DNA of 64,000 bases, from contig JAHHHW010000096.1 of NCBI GenBank assembly GCA_019359115.1, forward strand, positions 82,254 through 146,253, in the 5' to 3' direction. The stretch comes from Pelatocladus maniniholoensis HA4357-MV3. GTDB lineage: Bacteria; Cyanobacteriota; Cyanobacteriia; Cyanobacteriales; Nostocaceae. The position numbers were made by a program, and so were the translations under genes. The notes under the pieces were generated by a model, which saw nothing but the letters and a program-made list of their open reading frames with translations, had not been told where the DNA came from and ran no database searches. Shown piece by piece: positions 8,631 through 16,524 of this stretch (positions are counted from its first letter, which is position 1; each line of letters opens with the position of its first letter).

Positions 8631-9149
8631 ATGCAAGGAGTTGCTTTTACTAGAAGGTTAAGAGTTAATTGGGTAAGTTTTTTTGCTGATTTTCTGTTAG
8701 CAGGAATGGTGATAGGGCCCCTTGCTGCTCCTTTTTTGGCAGCTTCTGGGTTGTTTGTTTTACCTAGAATTGCGGAAATTATTTATTTCATGGGTCGTCA
8801 TGTCTGTCCTCAACCAGAGATGGGAGTGAGTTTGACATCACCGTTTCTCATGGCTGTATGTATGCGTTGTTACGGGACAGTTACAGGTTTGCTGTTGACT
8901 CGGTTGCTGTATAGGATGGATGGTGGTAAAAATTTTTACTGGCTGCATCAATATGGTTGGAATGGTGCAGCACTTACAAGTATCTTGATGATGGCTTATC
9001 CGTTGGAGTTAGCCGCAGAGGTGTTAGGGTGGTGGAGTTTTAATAATTATGTTGTAACTTTGTTTGGATTGGTGACGGGTTTGGCGTGGGGATTGTTTAC
9101 TATCCCACTATTACATGCAGGAAAGCCAAATTTTCATGCTTGGCGGTGA
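8631..9149 (+). CDS. DUF2085 family membrane protein
   Basis: 172 residues with about four hydrophobic membrane segments (around residues 14-42, 78-100, 115-137 and 143-165). The motif HVCPQPE followed by SPFLMAVCMRCYGTVTG carries the conserved Cys and CxxC residues of DUF2085 proteins; such spaced cysteines in or near a membrane segment suggest metal or haem/redox chemistry, but no function is established. The gene follows the interspersed element at 8404 and is convergent with the methyltransferase-HIT gene, with only 40 bp between the stops. The start at 8631 is the first ATG and has a modest purine-rich stretch (GGGATG) before it. Confidence 0.75.
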   Translation: MQGVAFTRRLRVNWVSFFADFLLAGMVIGPLAAPFLAASGLFVLPRIAEIIYFMGRHVCPQPEMGVSLTSPFLMAVCMRCYGTVTGLLLTRLLYRMDGGKNFYWLHQYGWNGAALTSILMMAYPLELAAEVLGWWSFNNYVVTLFGLVTGLAWGLFTIPLLHAGKPNFHAWR

Positions 9150-9189
9150 AATTTTTTCAAAGTTGAGAAGAGCCAAAAGCGATCGCAAA

Positions 9190-10050
9190 CTACAAACTGT
9201 TTTTTCTCGGAATCACATTTCTGATGCCACCTTTAGCACCAACAGTATCACCTTTATAGCGTGGAATAATATGAATACTGGTGTGCATCATATTTTGACC
9301 AGCATCTCGATTGATGTTCATTCCTACATTGAAACCATCGGGTGCAAATTCTTGGCTGAGAATTGCTTGCACTTTATTAACCATCAGCCAACAAGCAGAT
9401 TGCTCTTTAAATGGTAGCTCAAAATAATTACTCACATGACGTTTTGGGATAACCAAAACATGACCTTTACTCACGGGATAACCATCAAACATTGCATAGG
9501 CTGTTGCTGATTCAGTTAATACTGTGAGGTGTTTATAAGGATTGCAAAATATACAATTATTAGAAGAATTTCTCTGTAAATTATAATGCTTATACTCGTA
9601 AACTTCGTAATAATCATCTAACTGAATTGATTGAAAAGGAAGTTTAACAATACATTGATATGTAGGTTTTTTATGGATATAATGTTCTCGAAAACCTTCT
9701 TTTTTGATATCCCTTCTCACTGCATAATAAGCTTTGCCTCCTGGCTTCAAAAGATGTGAAATTTCCATGAGAACATTTGCTTGTTCTTCAGTAAATAAAA
9801 CATTTAAAACATAAATACAAATTATGGTGTCAAATTTTTCCTTCGGATATTGGGGAAAATAATAAGGATCATAAGCCGTAATATCAAATCCTTTTTTTTG
9901 CAATAATTTAACATCATTACCAAAGCCACAACCAAAATCCAGAACTTTACCTTGAAGCAGATTTTTATCTAATAAAAAATTTGTCGGTACTGATAGATAA
10001 ACTCTTTCAATTGCTGTGAGGTGACTAAATTGATTTTTTTGCTTTTTCAT
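9190..10050 (-). CDS. SAM-dependent methyltransferase - HIT domain fusion
   Basis: 286 residues from the ATG at 10050 (MKKQKNQFSHL); a TTG would add 15 residues of poor quality. Residues about 30-150 form a class I methyltransferase: VLDFGCGFG is the SAM-binding motif I, ICIYVLNVL motif IV, and LLKPGGKAYYAVRR a typical post-core strand. Residues about 180-286 are a HIT (histidine triad) nucleotide-binding domain: CIFCNP, GHVLVIPKRHVSNYFEL, and the terminal triad region MMHTSIHIIPRYKGD. The usual triad is H-x-H-x-H; here the middle, nucleophilic position is Ser (H-T-S-I-H). Fusions of this type exist in bacteria, but the methyl acceptor is unknown. Function beyond domain assignment cannot be given. 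Confidence 0.8.
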   Translation of the reverse strand: MKKQKNQFSHLTAIERVYLSVPTNFLLDKNLLQGKVLDFGCGFGNDVKLLQKKGFDITAYDPYYFPQYPKEKFDTIICIYVLNVLFTEEQANVLMEISHLLKPGGKAYYAVRRDIKKEGFREHYIHKKPTYQCIVKLPFQSIQLDDYYEVYEYKHYNLQRNSSNNCIFCNPYKHLTVLTESATAYAMFDGYPVSKGHVLVIPKRHVSNYFELPFKEQSACWLMVNKVQAILSQEFAPDGFNVGMNINRDAGQNMMHTSIHIIPRYKGDTVGAKGGIRNVIPRKNSL

Positions 10051-10338
10051 GAAAAAATAAATCTTCCAGGAAGATTTGCAACAAGCGATCGCCAATTATA
10101 ATCAAGTGTTCTGATCAATTTTATGAAGCGATCGCACCCATGTCCACAAAAAAGCAAGCGTAATAATACAAAAACCCTAAATCATAAAAAATAAGATCCC
10201 CGACAACTCCTGCGAAGTCGGGAATCTGGAGAATCAACACCAAAAAATATCCTAGTACCGCTTCCTTGGAAGTCAAAAGTCTTTTATTTCAGGCTTTTGG
10301 GCTGTTTGAAACGGTCAGTTTATTTACGCCGACCTGTA
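10051..10338. other. Intergenic region, no gene seen
   Basis: The space between two minus-strand genes holds a GCGATCGC octamer pair and a short inverted repeat (CCCCGACAACTCCTGCGAAGTCGGG, arms CCCGACtt.. / ..AAGTCGGG, about 10198-10222) that could terminate the upstream GH13 transcript. Nothing else is recognised. Confidence 0.5.
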
Positions 10339-12000
10339 CTAATGCCAAACAAACACTTTAGCTTCGTAAGGGCCAATATCAATCATCATGCCATCATCGC
10401 CAGCATCAACATCATAATTTCCTGTCCATTCGTGCCATGTTCCACTAATAGGAAAGTTAGGAACCTGATAACCAGCTAAGAAATTTTCCGAGAAATTAGT
10501 GACAACAACTACACGGGAACCTTCATCATTCCAGCGACTATAAGCTAATACTTTTGCTTCTGGATTCTCATGGATAAAATCAATATTTTCTGTGTAAAGA
10601 GCATGATTTTGTTTTCGCAGGCTAATTAAACCTTTGTAGTACTCAAATAAACCACGATTCAAATCATTACCTAGTAGATTCCATTCAATTTTTGCTGATT
10701 CTGTAGTCTTAGGTTTGTACTCACCAAACTCTTCACCCATCCAAACTAAGGGTACACCAACAGCCGTCATTAAAATTGCAACACCAAGCTTGATTCTCCT
10801 GAAAGCTTCCTCATCAAAAATGTTGCGATCGCCTAAATCAACCATCAAATGGTTATGGTCATGGTTTGTCACATAATTGACAACATTTGTAGCACCCATA
10901 AAGCCTTGACGCTTACAGTCAATGATATCTTTGAGTTTTTCTATATCAAATGTTTCACCACAAATATGTTCCTTTATACAATGATAAAAACTATCATGCC
11001 AGCAACCATCCATCGGCCCATCAACATTTGTAATGCTGCTAGTTTCAGGAATATATTCAGCAACATTATAAAAAGGTTTTGCACCAGCAGTTTTCTTAGC
11101 TTCTTGTACGATCCAATGCATGAAGTCGTAATTCGCAATTTGACGCGCTGCATCATAGCGAATACCATCAAGATGATATTCTTCTATCCAAAAACGGATT
11201 GTATCACCGATAAATTTTCGTGCAGGATAAGTCTCTAAATTTTCATCATAGAATTCGTAATTAAACTCAGGACCCCAGCTATTATCAGGGTCACGTGGAG
11301 AATGATGATACCAGTAATCGTGATCAATTTGAGTCAATGGACTAGATGCTTCTGAGTGATTATAAATCCCGTCCATAATCACGCGAATTCCCCTAGCATG
11401 GCACTCATCAATCAGATTTTTTAAACCAGATGTCTGACCATAACTTGATTCTGTAGCAAAAAAATAGCGGGGATTGTAACCCCAGCTATGATCACCTGGA
11501 TATTCTTTAACTGGCATTAACTCAATAGCATTAATACCCAATTCACAAAGATAATCTAACTTTTCAACTACATGTTTATACTTTCCGCGTGCGTAGGGAT
11601 CATCTTCACCACCAGAAAAGTCACCAACATGTAATTCGTAAATTACTAATTCATGGTCAGCAGGTAAAGGTTTATCATCGTGCTGCCAAACATAAGTATC
11701 AACTATTCTTTGTCCGTCTTTAATATGTACAATACCGTTATCTTGACCACTTAATTCATCTATATCTATTGCATAAGGATCTGTAACATCAACCCATTGA
11801 TCTTCTTCAAAAAACCATGATTTTGACTGTACACGAAATTTATATTGATAATCTCCATCCTCTAATTCAACTGTGGTACGGAAATAACCATCCTCACCTT
11901 TTTCCATTGGAATTTCTTGCCAATCAGAAAAAGAACCAATTAAAGCTGCTGCTTTGTTATATGGAGCAAATAGATTAAATTCAATTGGCTTCGCCATCAT
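10339..12000 (-). CDS. GH13 alpha-glucan-active enzyme with N-terminal CBM48-like domain
   Basis: 553 residues. Residues about 5-95 form an E-set/CBM48-like beta domain (FNLFAPYNKAAALIGSFSDW), as in branching enzymes and maltooligosyltrehalose enzymes. The (beta/alpha)8 barrel follows with all conserved regions: I MDGIYNH (about 209-215), II GIRYDAAR with nucleophile Asp283, III NVAEYIPE with acid/base Glu315, and IV VTNHD with Asp381. A C-terminal beta domain ends the protein. The catalytic residues are intact, so it should be an active retaining amylase-clan enzyme on glycogen or maltodextrins. Transglycosylase and hydrolase roles cannot be told apart by eye. There is no signal peptide, so it is cytoplasmic. 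The start is one of two adjacent ATGs (12000 or 11997). Its downstream neighbour on the same strand starts about 290 bp away, so the two are probably separate units. Confidence 0.88.
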   Translation of the reverse strand: MMAKPIEFNLFAPYNKAAALIGSFSDWQEIPMEKGEDGYFRTTVELEDGDYQYKFRVQSKSWFFEEDQWVDVTDPYAIDIDELSGQDNGIVHIKDGQRIVDTYVWQHDDKPLPADHELVIYELHVGDFSGGEDDPYARGKYKHVVEKLDYLCELGINAIELMPVKEYPGDHSWGYNPRYFFATESSYGQTSGLKNLIDECHARGIRVIMDGIYNHSEASSPLTQIDHDYWYHHSPRDPDNSWGPEFNYEFYDENLETYPARKFIGDTIRFWIEEYHLDGIRYDAARQIANYDFMHWIVQEAKKTAGAKPFYNVAEYIPETSSITNVDGPMDGCWHDSFYHCIKEHICGETFDIEKLKDIIDCKRQGFMGATNVVNYVTNHDHNHLMVDLGDRNIFDEEAFRRIKLGVAILMTAVGVPLVWMGEEFGEYKPKTTESAKIEWNLLGNDLNRGLFEYYKGLISLRKQNHALYTENIDFIHENPEAKVLAYSRWNDEGSRVVVVTNFSENFLAGYQVPNFPISGTWHEWTGNYDVDAGDDGMMIDIGPYEAKVFVWH

Positions 12001-12206
12001 ACTTAAGTTTATTTATGTTAGTGAATCCTTGCATGATTATTCTCTGATTTTCAGAAAGAATAGCCAATATTTCCTTAGAGATAAATAAACAATTATGACT
12101 CTATCTTCAGAAATAAATCTTTAAGAAATAATCAAAGAATACTTAAGTTAGTTGTTGGTAGTTGGTTATTAATTATTCTCCCTTGTCCCGATCCTCGTTT
12201 GCATAG

Positions 12207-12389
12207 GGTCGTTCCAAGCTTTGCTCTAATTGCTTCTATCAAGTCAGTGAGATACCCTTGGATGTGAGGGAATGGACTTGCCCTCACTGCGGTACCCATC
12301 ATGACCGAGATGGAAATGCAGCAATTAATATTAGAGCAGAAGGAGTCAGAATGCGTGCATACGGATGGTTCAACCGTCTGGATCTATAG
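12207..12389 (+). pseudogene. tnpB remnant (C-terminal zinc ribbon only)
   Basis: The in-frame fragment begins after a TAG at 12204 and reads RSKLCSNCFYQVSEIPL then DVREWTCPHCGTHHDRDGN and AAINIRAEGVRM, ending at 12389. The CSNC..CPHC zinc ribbon and the HDRD-N-AA-NI motif are the C-terminus of TnpB (IS200/IS605/IS607-type RNA-guided nuclease). Of the RuvC-like core only the final Asp-containing motif remains, and there is no start. The family's usual length is about 400 residues. It is followed by a hairpin typical of the element's right end. Confidence 0.88.
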
Positions 12390-12482
12390 GAGGGCAGATA
12401 AGACCAAAGATGGGGCAAAAGTCTGTTCTTCGGCACTTGCATGACTACACAAACCCTGTCCGCCTAAGCGGTGGGGAGTTCA
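12390..12482 (+). mobile_element. Probable right end of a decayed IS200/IS605-type element
   Basis: Directly after the tnpB remnant lies a non-coding stretch ending in the hairpin CCGC-CTAA-GCGG (12460-12471) followed by TGGGGAGTTCAC. In IS200/IS605 elements subterminal hairpins at the right end are the transposase-binding sites, and the omega RNA overlaps this zone. The left end is not visible, so only the right portion survives. The lpdA start codon is 36 bp beyond. Confidence 0.55.
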
Positions 12483-12517
12483 CAAATATATAGGGCAATG
12501 CACACGGGGAAACTAAC

Positions 12518-13945
12518 GTGAGTCAAGGATTTGATTATGATTTAGTGATTATCGGCGCTGGAGTAGGCGGACATGGGGCTGCCTTGCACGCCGTTAGCTG
12601 TGGTTTGAAGACAGCGATCATTGAAGCGGCTGATATGGGGGGAACCTGTGTCAACCGAGGCTGCATTCCTTCTAAGGCATTGCTAGCAGCCTCTGGACGT
12701 GTACGGGAACTTAGAGACGCCCATCATCTCAAAGCGCTGGGAATTCAAGTCGCAGGTGTACAATTTGAGCGGCAAGCGATCGCAGACCATGCTAACAATC
12801 TTGTCGCGAAAATTCAAGGCGACTTAACCAATAGCCTCAAACGTTTGGGGGTTGATATTATTCGAGGTTGGGGCAAAATCGCAGGCACTCAAAAAGTAGG
12901 TATCGTAACAGATAGTGGTGAAAAAACAATCACTGCTAAAGATATTATTCTTTCTTCTGGTTCAGTTCCCTTTGTTCCTCCTGGAATTGAAGTAGACGGT
13001 AAAACAGTCTTTACCAGTGATCAAGGGGTAAAATTAGAATCATTACCAGATTGGGTAGCAATTATTGGTAGTGGTTACATTGGGCTGGAATTTTCTGACG
13101 TTTACTCGGCTTTAGGCTGCGAAATCACTATGATCGAAGCACTCGATCAATTAATGCCAGGATTTGATCGTGATATTGCCAAACTTGCCGAACGAGTGCT
13201 AATTACTCCCCGCGATATTGAAACCCATGTGGGAATATACGCCAAAAGAGTCATTCCAGGTTCACCAGTAGTGATTGAATTAGCCAACTTCAAAACCAAA
13301 GAAGATGTAGATGTGCTAGAAGTTGATGCTTGTTTAGTCGCAACCGGACGCATCCCAGCCACCCAAAATCTCGGTTTAGAATCAGTAGGTGTAGAATTAG
13401 ACCGCAGGAATTTTATTCCCGTCAATGACACCATGGCTGTGTTAAGTGGGGGTGAAATAGTTCCACATTTGTGGGCAATTGGTGACGCTACCGGCAAAAT
13501 GATGTTAGCCCACGCTGCATCTGCTCAGGGTATTGTAGCAGTAGAAAATATCTGCGGTAGACATAAAGAAGTAGACTATCTTAGTATTCCCGCAGCAGCT
13601 TTCACTCACCCAGAAGTTAGCTATGTGGGGATAACCGAAGCACAAGCCAAGGAAAAAGCCACCGCCGAAGGTTTTGAAGTCGCAGTGGCAAAAAGTTACT
13701 TCAAAGGTAATTCCAAAGCCTTGGCAGAAGGCGAAGCCGATGGTATGGCAAAAGTAATTTATCGTAAAGACACTGGTGAAGTTTTGGGAGTCCATATTTT
13801 TGGAATGCACGCCTCCGACCTCATCCACGAAGCCTCAGCTGCGATCGCCAACCGTCAGTCTGTCCACACCCTCGCCCATCTAGTTCACGCCCACCCCACA
13901 CTCTCAGAAGTCCTAGACGAAGCTTATAAACGAGCAGCCAGTTAG
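12518..13945 (+). CDS. lpdA: Dihydrolipoyl dehydrogenase
   Basis: 475 residues from a GTG start at 12518 ([15 protein letters not shown]), preceded by a GGGGA purine stretch. Domains: an FAD Rossmann motif GAGVGG, the redox disulfide [13 protein letters not shown] (Cys44/Cys49), an NAD-binding motif GSGYIGLEF, and the C-terminal interface with the catalytic HPTLSE. It is the E3 component that reoxidises dihydrolipoamide in the pyruvate dehydrogenase and glycine cleavage complexes (photorespiration). Length is as expected for cyanobacterial Lpd. Its 5' flank is the right end of a decayed IS element only 36 bp upstream, so its promoter must lie in or upstream of that remnant. A lipoyl synthase gene is in the same window but far away. 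Confidence 0.95.
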   Translation: MSQGFDYDLVIIGAGVGGHGAALHAVSCGLKTAIIEAADMGGTCVNRGCIPSKALLAASGRVRELRDAHHLKALGIQVAGVQFERQAIADHANNLVAKIQGDLTNSLKRLGVDIIRGWGKIAGTQKVGIVTDSGEKTITAKDIILSSGSVPFVPPGIEVDGKTVFTSDQGVKLESLPDWVAIIGSGYIGLEFSDVYSALGCEITMIEALDQLMPGFDRDIAKLAERVLITPRDIETHVGIYAKRVIPGSPVVIELANFKTKEDVDVLEVDACLVATGRIPATQNLGLESVGVELDRRNFIPVNDTMAVLSGGEIVPHLWAIGDATGKMMLAHAASAQGIVAVENICGRHKEVDYLSIPAAAFTHPEVSYVGITEAQAKEKATAEGFEVAVAKSYFKGNSKALAEGEADGMAKVIYRKDTGEVLGVHIFGMHASDLIHEASAAIANRQSVHTLAHLVHAHPTLSEVLDEAYKRAAS

Positions 13946-14188
13946 GGATTGGGGATCAGGAATTGGGGAAAGGGATTGGGGATCAGGGATCAGGGATCGG
14001 GAAATAATTTAGTTCCTAGTTTCTAGTCCTCAATCCTGAATCCTAGTTTCCAGTCCCTTTTCCCTTTCTTCAATCCCCTTTCCCCGTTCGCGTAAGCGTC
14101 TCCGTAAGGAGAATCCCCGATCCCTTTTCCCTTTCTTCAATCCCCTTTGTGTCCCCCGATCCCCGATCCCTTTTCCCCAATCCCTACT
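13946..14188. repeat. Degenerate 7-bp repeats in inverted arrangement
   Basis: GGGGATT/GGGGATC heptamers (13946-14000) are followed by their complement CCCCTTTCC/AATCCCC (about 14050-14188), with a copy of the TTCGCGTAAGCGTCTCCG unit embedded around 14088-14110. The two halves could fold on each other. The tract fills the whole spacer between lpdA and trpC, running up to the trpC start. Confidence 0.8.
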
Positions 14189-15076
14189 ATGCAAATCCGT
14201 CGCCGTCCACCAAATCCAACTGTTGCAGTGTCTAGTCTAAGGTATCAGGTTGCCACTCATGATGCTGAACCAATGAACATCTTAGAAAAAATTGTTTGGC
14301 AAAAAGAAGAAGAAGTAGACAAAATGCGTGAGAAGCAACCCCTAACGGAGTTGCAAAAGCAAGCTTTAACTGCACTCCCAACCCGCGATTTTGTGGCAGC
14401 ACTGCGAAATGGTAAAACTAAACCAGCTTTGATTGCTGAAGTCAAAAAAGCTTCTCCCAGCAAAGGTGTCATCAGAGAAGATTTTGACCCAGTGGCGATC
14501 GCTTTGCAATATCAGCAAGGCGGTGCTAGTTGCATTTCAGTGTTAACCGATGAAAAGTTTTTTCAAGGTAGCTTTAATAATTTAGCTAAAATCCGCACTG
14601 CTGTAGATTTACCTTTATTGTGTAAGGAATTTATTATTTATCCCTATCAAATGTATCTAGCCCGCATTCTTGGTGCAGATGCAGTTTTGCTAATAGCAGC
14701 TATCCTTAGCGATCAAGATTTACAATACTTTGTAAAGATTGCCAATGCTCTCAACATGAAAGCATTAATTGAAGTCCATACTCTTGCAGAACTTGACCGT
14801 GTATTGGCTCTAGATGGTGTTTCATTGGTAGGAATTAATAACCGCAATCTTGAAGATTTTTCTGTTAATTTACAAACAACTTGTCAAATTTTATTAGCAA
14901 GAGGCAAAGACTTGCAAGAAAGGAACATTCTAGTTGTGAGTGAGTCAGGATTACATACCCCAGATGATCTAAATATAGTAGAACAAGCAGGGGCTTCTGC
15001 CGTACTCATTGGTGAATCATTAGTCAAACAATCAGAGCCAAAAGTGGCGATCGCTAATCTTTTCACTAAATCTTAA
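14189..15076 (+). CDS. trpC: Indole-3-glycerol phosphate synthase
   Basis: 295 residues from the ATG at 14189 ([19 protein letters not shown]). An ATG-like start at 14147 would translate repeat DNA, so it is rejected. The (beta/alpha)8 barrel shows [14 protein letters not shown] with the catalytic Lys, [39 protein letters not shown] and [11 protein letters not shown]. It closes the indole ring from carboxyphenylamino-deoxyribulose phosphate in tryptophan synthesis. The 40-residue N-terminal extension before [14 protein letters not shown] is usual in cyanobacterial TrpC. It stands alone, not in a trp operon, as is normal for cyanobacteria. Confidence 0.95.
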   Translation: MQIRRRPPNPTVAVSSLRYQVATHDAEPMNILEKIVWQKEEEVDKMREKQPLTELQKQALTALPTRDFVAALRNGKTKPALIAEVKKASPSKGVIREDFDPVAIALQYQQGGASCISVLTDEKFFQGSFNNLAKIRTAVDLPLLCKEFIIYPYQMYLARILGADAVLLIAAILSDQDLQYFVKIANALNMKALIEVHTLAELDRVLALDGVSLVGINNRNLEDFSVNLQTTCQILLARGKDLQERNILVVSESGLHTPDDLNIVEQAGASAVLIGESLVKQSEPKVAIANLFTKS

Positions 15077-15187
15077 TTACCTAGTAAAACCAGGATTCAA
15101 GCAAATATTTGTCGTCTATGTAACAACTAGCTGATTAACACACAGTCTTGGATTTGAAATCAAAAGGTACAATAAAAAATAAATTTC

Positions 15188-15439
15188 ATGGAGCAAATTC
15201 CTCTACCTTCACCCATCCATTACGAACTCATACTGCAACTACTAGAAAGACAAACAATGTTAGCAGTGAGTAAGAATTCAGAATTGCGAAATCAAGTGAA
15301 TCAGCTAATAATTACCCTCCGCAAAGCTGCTGTTCAACAAAAACATCTAGAAGAAATTTGTCAGTGTTCATCTATGAGTGTTGATCATCGTTGGTCACTG
15401 AATCATCTCAAGACGGAGCAAGTATCTTCACCTGATTGA
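15188..15439 (+). CDS. Small conserved-looking protein, possibly DUF5340
   Basis: 83 residues: MEQIPLPSPIHYELILQLLE followed by an amphipathic helical stretch (RQTMLAVSKNSELRNQVNQL..LRKAAVQQKHLEEI). It resembles the small cyanobacterial DUF5340 family as I recall it; no function is known. It has no membrane segment. It lies 111 bp after trpC on the same strand and faces the CAP gene across an inverted repeat that should terminate both transcripts. No strong ribosome-binding site is visible before the ATG. Confidence 0.6.
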   Translation: MEQIPLPSPIHYELILQLLERQTMLAVSKNSELRNQVNQLIITLRKAAVQQKHLEEICQCSSMSVDHRWSLNHLKTEQVSSPD

Positions 15440-15454
15440 CTTGAAAAATTCTTG

Positions 15455-15513
15455 GTGTCTTTGTGTCTTGGTGTCGAAAAAATTATATTTTTACCACCAA
15501 GACACAAAGACAC
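15455..15513. terminator. 19-bp inverted repeat between convergent genes
   Basis: GTGTCTTTGTGTCTTGGTG (15455-15473) is exactly complementary to 15495-15513, with a 21-nt A/T-rich loop. It sits between two convergent stop codons, so it can act as a bidirectional terminator. The same ACACAAAGACAC wording recurs near 16475-16495 and 16380, showing it is an interspersed repeat. Confidence 0.7.
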
Positions 15514-15519
15514 AAAAGT

Positions 15520-16296
15520 TCACTGACTATTAGCGATATTTAATTTAGAAGCATCTAAGTTTGGCATCACCGAAGAATGATCAAACCCAGCAAATTTTGT
15601 ATGATCAAATGCGTTAGGATGATCAACCGTATCAGCACCAATTTGTTGGGGTTTGAGGTAATCAGAGAATTGATTAGGATTACTATTAGCTTGACCAGTC
15701 AAAATTTCACGTAAGTCACTTCCATATTGATTCGGAGCAAAATCAGTATTGAAATCTTCTTTGTTTTGTGTGTTGTTATCCACAAAGCGATTGCTAACAA
15801 CACCAGCAGCTAACTTATCTTCTCCTGCATTACCGATGAGGCTATCATTACTATTTGCTTGAAGTGTTGGTTCAGAAGATGGAGGGTTTGGTATCTTGCT
15901 AATAGGGTTAAGATCACCACTACCAAATTCCTGACTCCAATAATTGTTATGGAAACCAGCGCCGATTTCAGTATATTTGGGATTGAGAATATTTTCTCGG
16001 TGTCCAGGACTGTTCATCCAATCTTGGACCACCTGCTCAGGAGTTGTTTGACCTGCGCCTATGTTCTCTCCCATCGTTTTCGCTTCATAACCAATAGCCT
16101 CAGCTCGCTCCCATGGTAGAGAACCATCTGCTCCTGTATGACTTAAAACACGACGTTCTGACATCTGTTTAGCATATTCGTCAGCAACATAGTTGAGTTC
16201 AGCATTCTCTCTTAAAGCAGGAAGATTATTCTTCGCTCGTTCTTGGTTAGTTAGTTCAACAACTTGTTGCTCAAATGTCATGTTGTTTGAAGTCAT
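15520..16296 (-). CDS. CAP-domain (SCP/PR-1) protein with C-terminal secretion-like module
   Basis: 258 residues. Residues about 6-125 form a bacterial CAP domain: VVELTNQERAKNNLPAL, SHTGADGS, GENIGAGQTTPEQVVQDWMN and SPGHRENILNPKYTEIGAGF. No Sec signal peptide is present. After a disordered, Asn/Pro-rich linker, residues about 185-255 (DLREILTGQANSNPNQFSDY, QQIGADT) match the C-terminus of the RTX glycosidase-like protein encoded next door (DLRQIMSGSAYTGSNQFSDY, KQVGADT). That module is the type I secretion C-terminal target region, so export by an ABC exporter such as the one at 22.3 kb is inferred. The bacterial CAP domain's biochemical role is unsettled. It is the last of three minus-strand cargo-like genes. 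Confidence 0.82.
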   Translation of the reverse strand: MTSNNMTFEQQVVELTNQERAKNNLPALRENAELNYVADEYAKQMSERRVLSHTGADGSLPWERAEAIGYEAKTMGENIGAGQTTPEQVVQDWMNSPGHRENILNPKYTEIGAGFHNNYWSQEFGSGDLNPISKIPNPPSSEPTLQANSNDSLIGNAGEDKLAAGVVSNRFVDNNTQNKEDFNTDFAPNQYGSDLREILTGQANSNPNQFSDYLKPQQIGADTVDHPNAFDHTKFAGFDHSSVMPNLDASKLNIANSQ

Positions 16297-16524
16297 CTAT
16301 ACTGTCCTCGCTATTTTCAAAATAGATTTTGGATTTTGGGTTGACCCCACTTATTATCAAAGGCGATGCGACTTGGTGTCTTGGTGTCTACAGTTCCGGT
16401 AGGCGCGCAAGCGATTTCTGCAAGTAGCCGCTTGCGCGTCTATGTAGTGAAAAAATAAATCTTAATTTAACCACTAAGACACAAAGACACAAAGAAAACT
16501 ATGCTTTGAAGGTTACACCCCCTA
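16297..16524. repeat. Intergenic repeats with hairpin
   Basis: An inverted repeat GGCGCGCAAGCG (16402-16413) / CGCTTGCGCGTC (16429-16440), with one mismatch, is flanked by copies of TTGGTGTC and ACACAAAGACAC words also seen at 15455-15513. It separates the CAP gene from the upstream glycosidase-like gene on the minus strand. Confidence 0.7.

Noticed and set aside
10849..11238. 129-residue ORF opposite the GH13 gene
   Set aside because: It lies within the conserved catalytic region of the enzyme; composition and lack of start signals mark it as a shadow.
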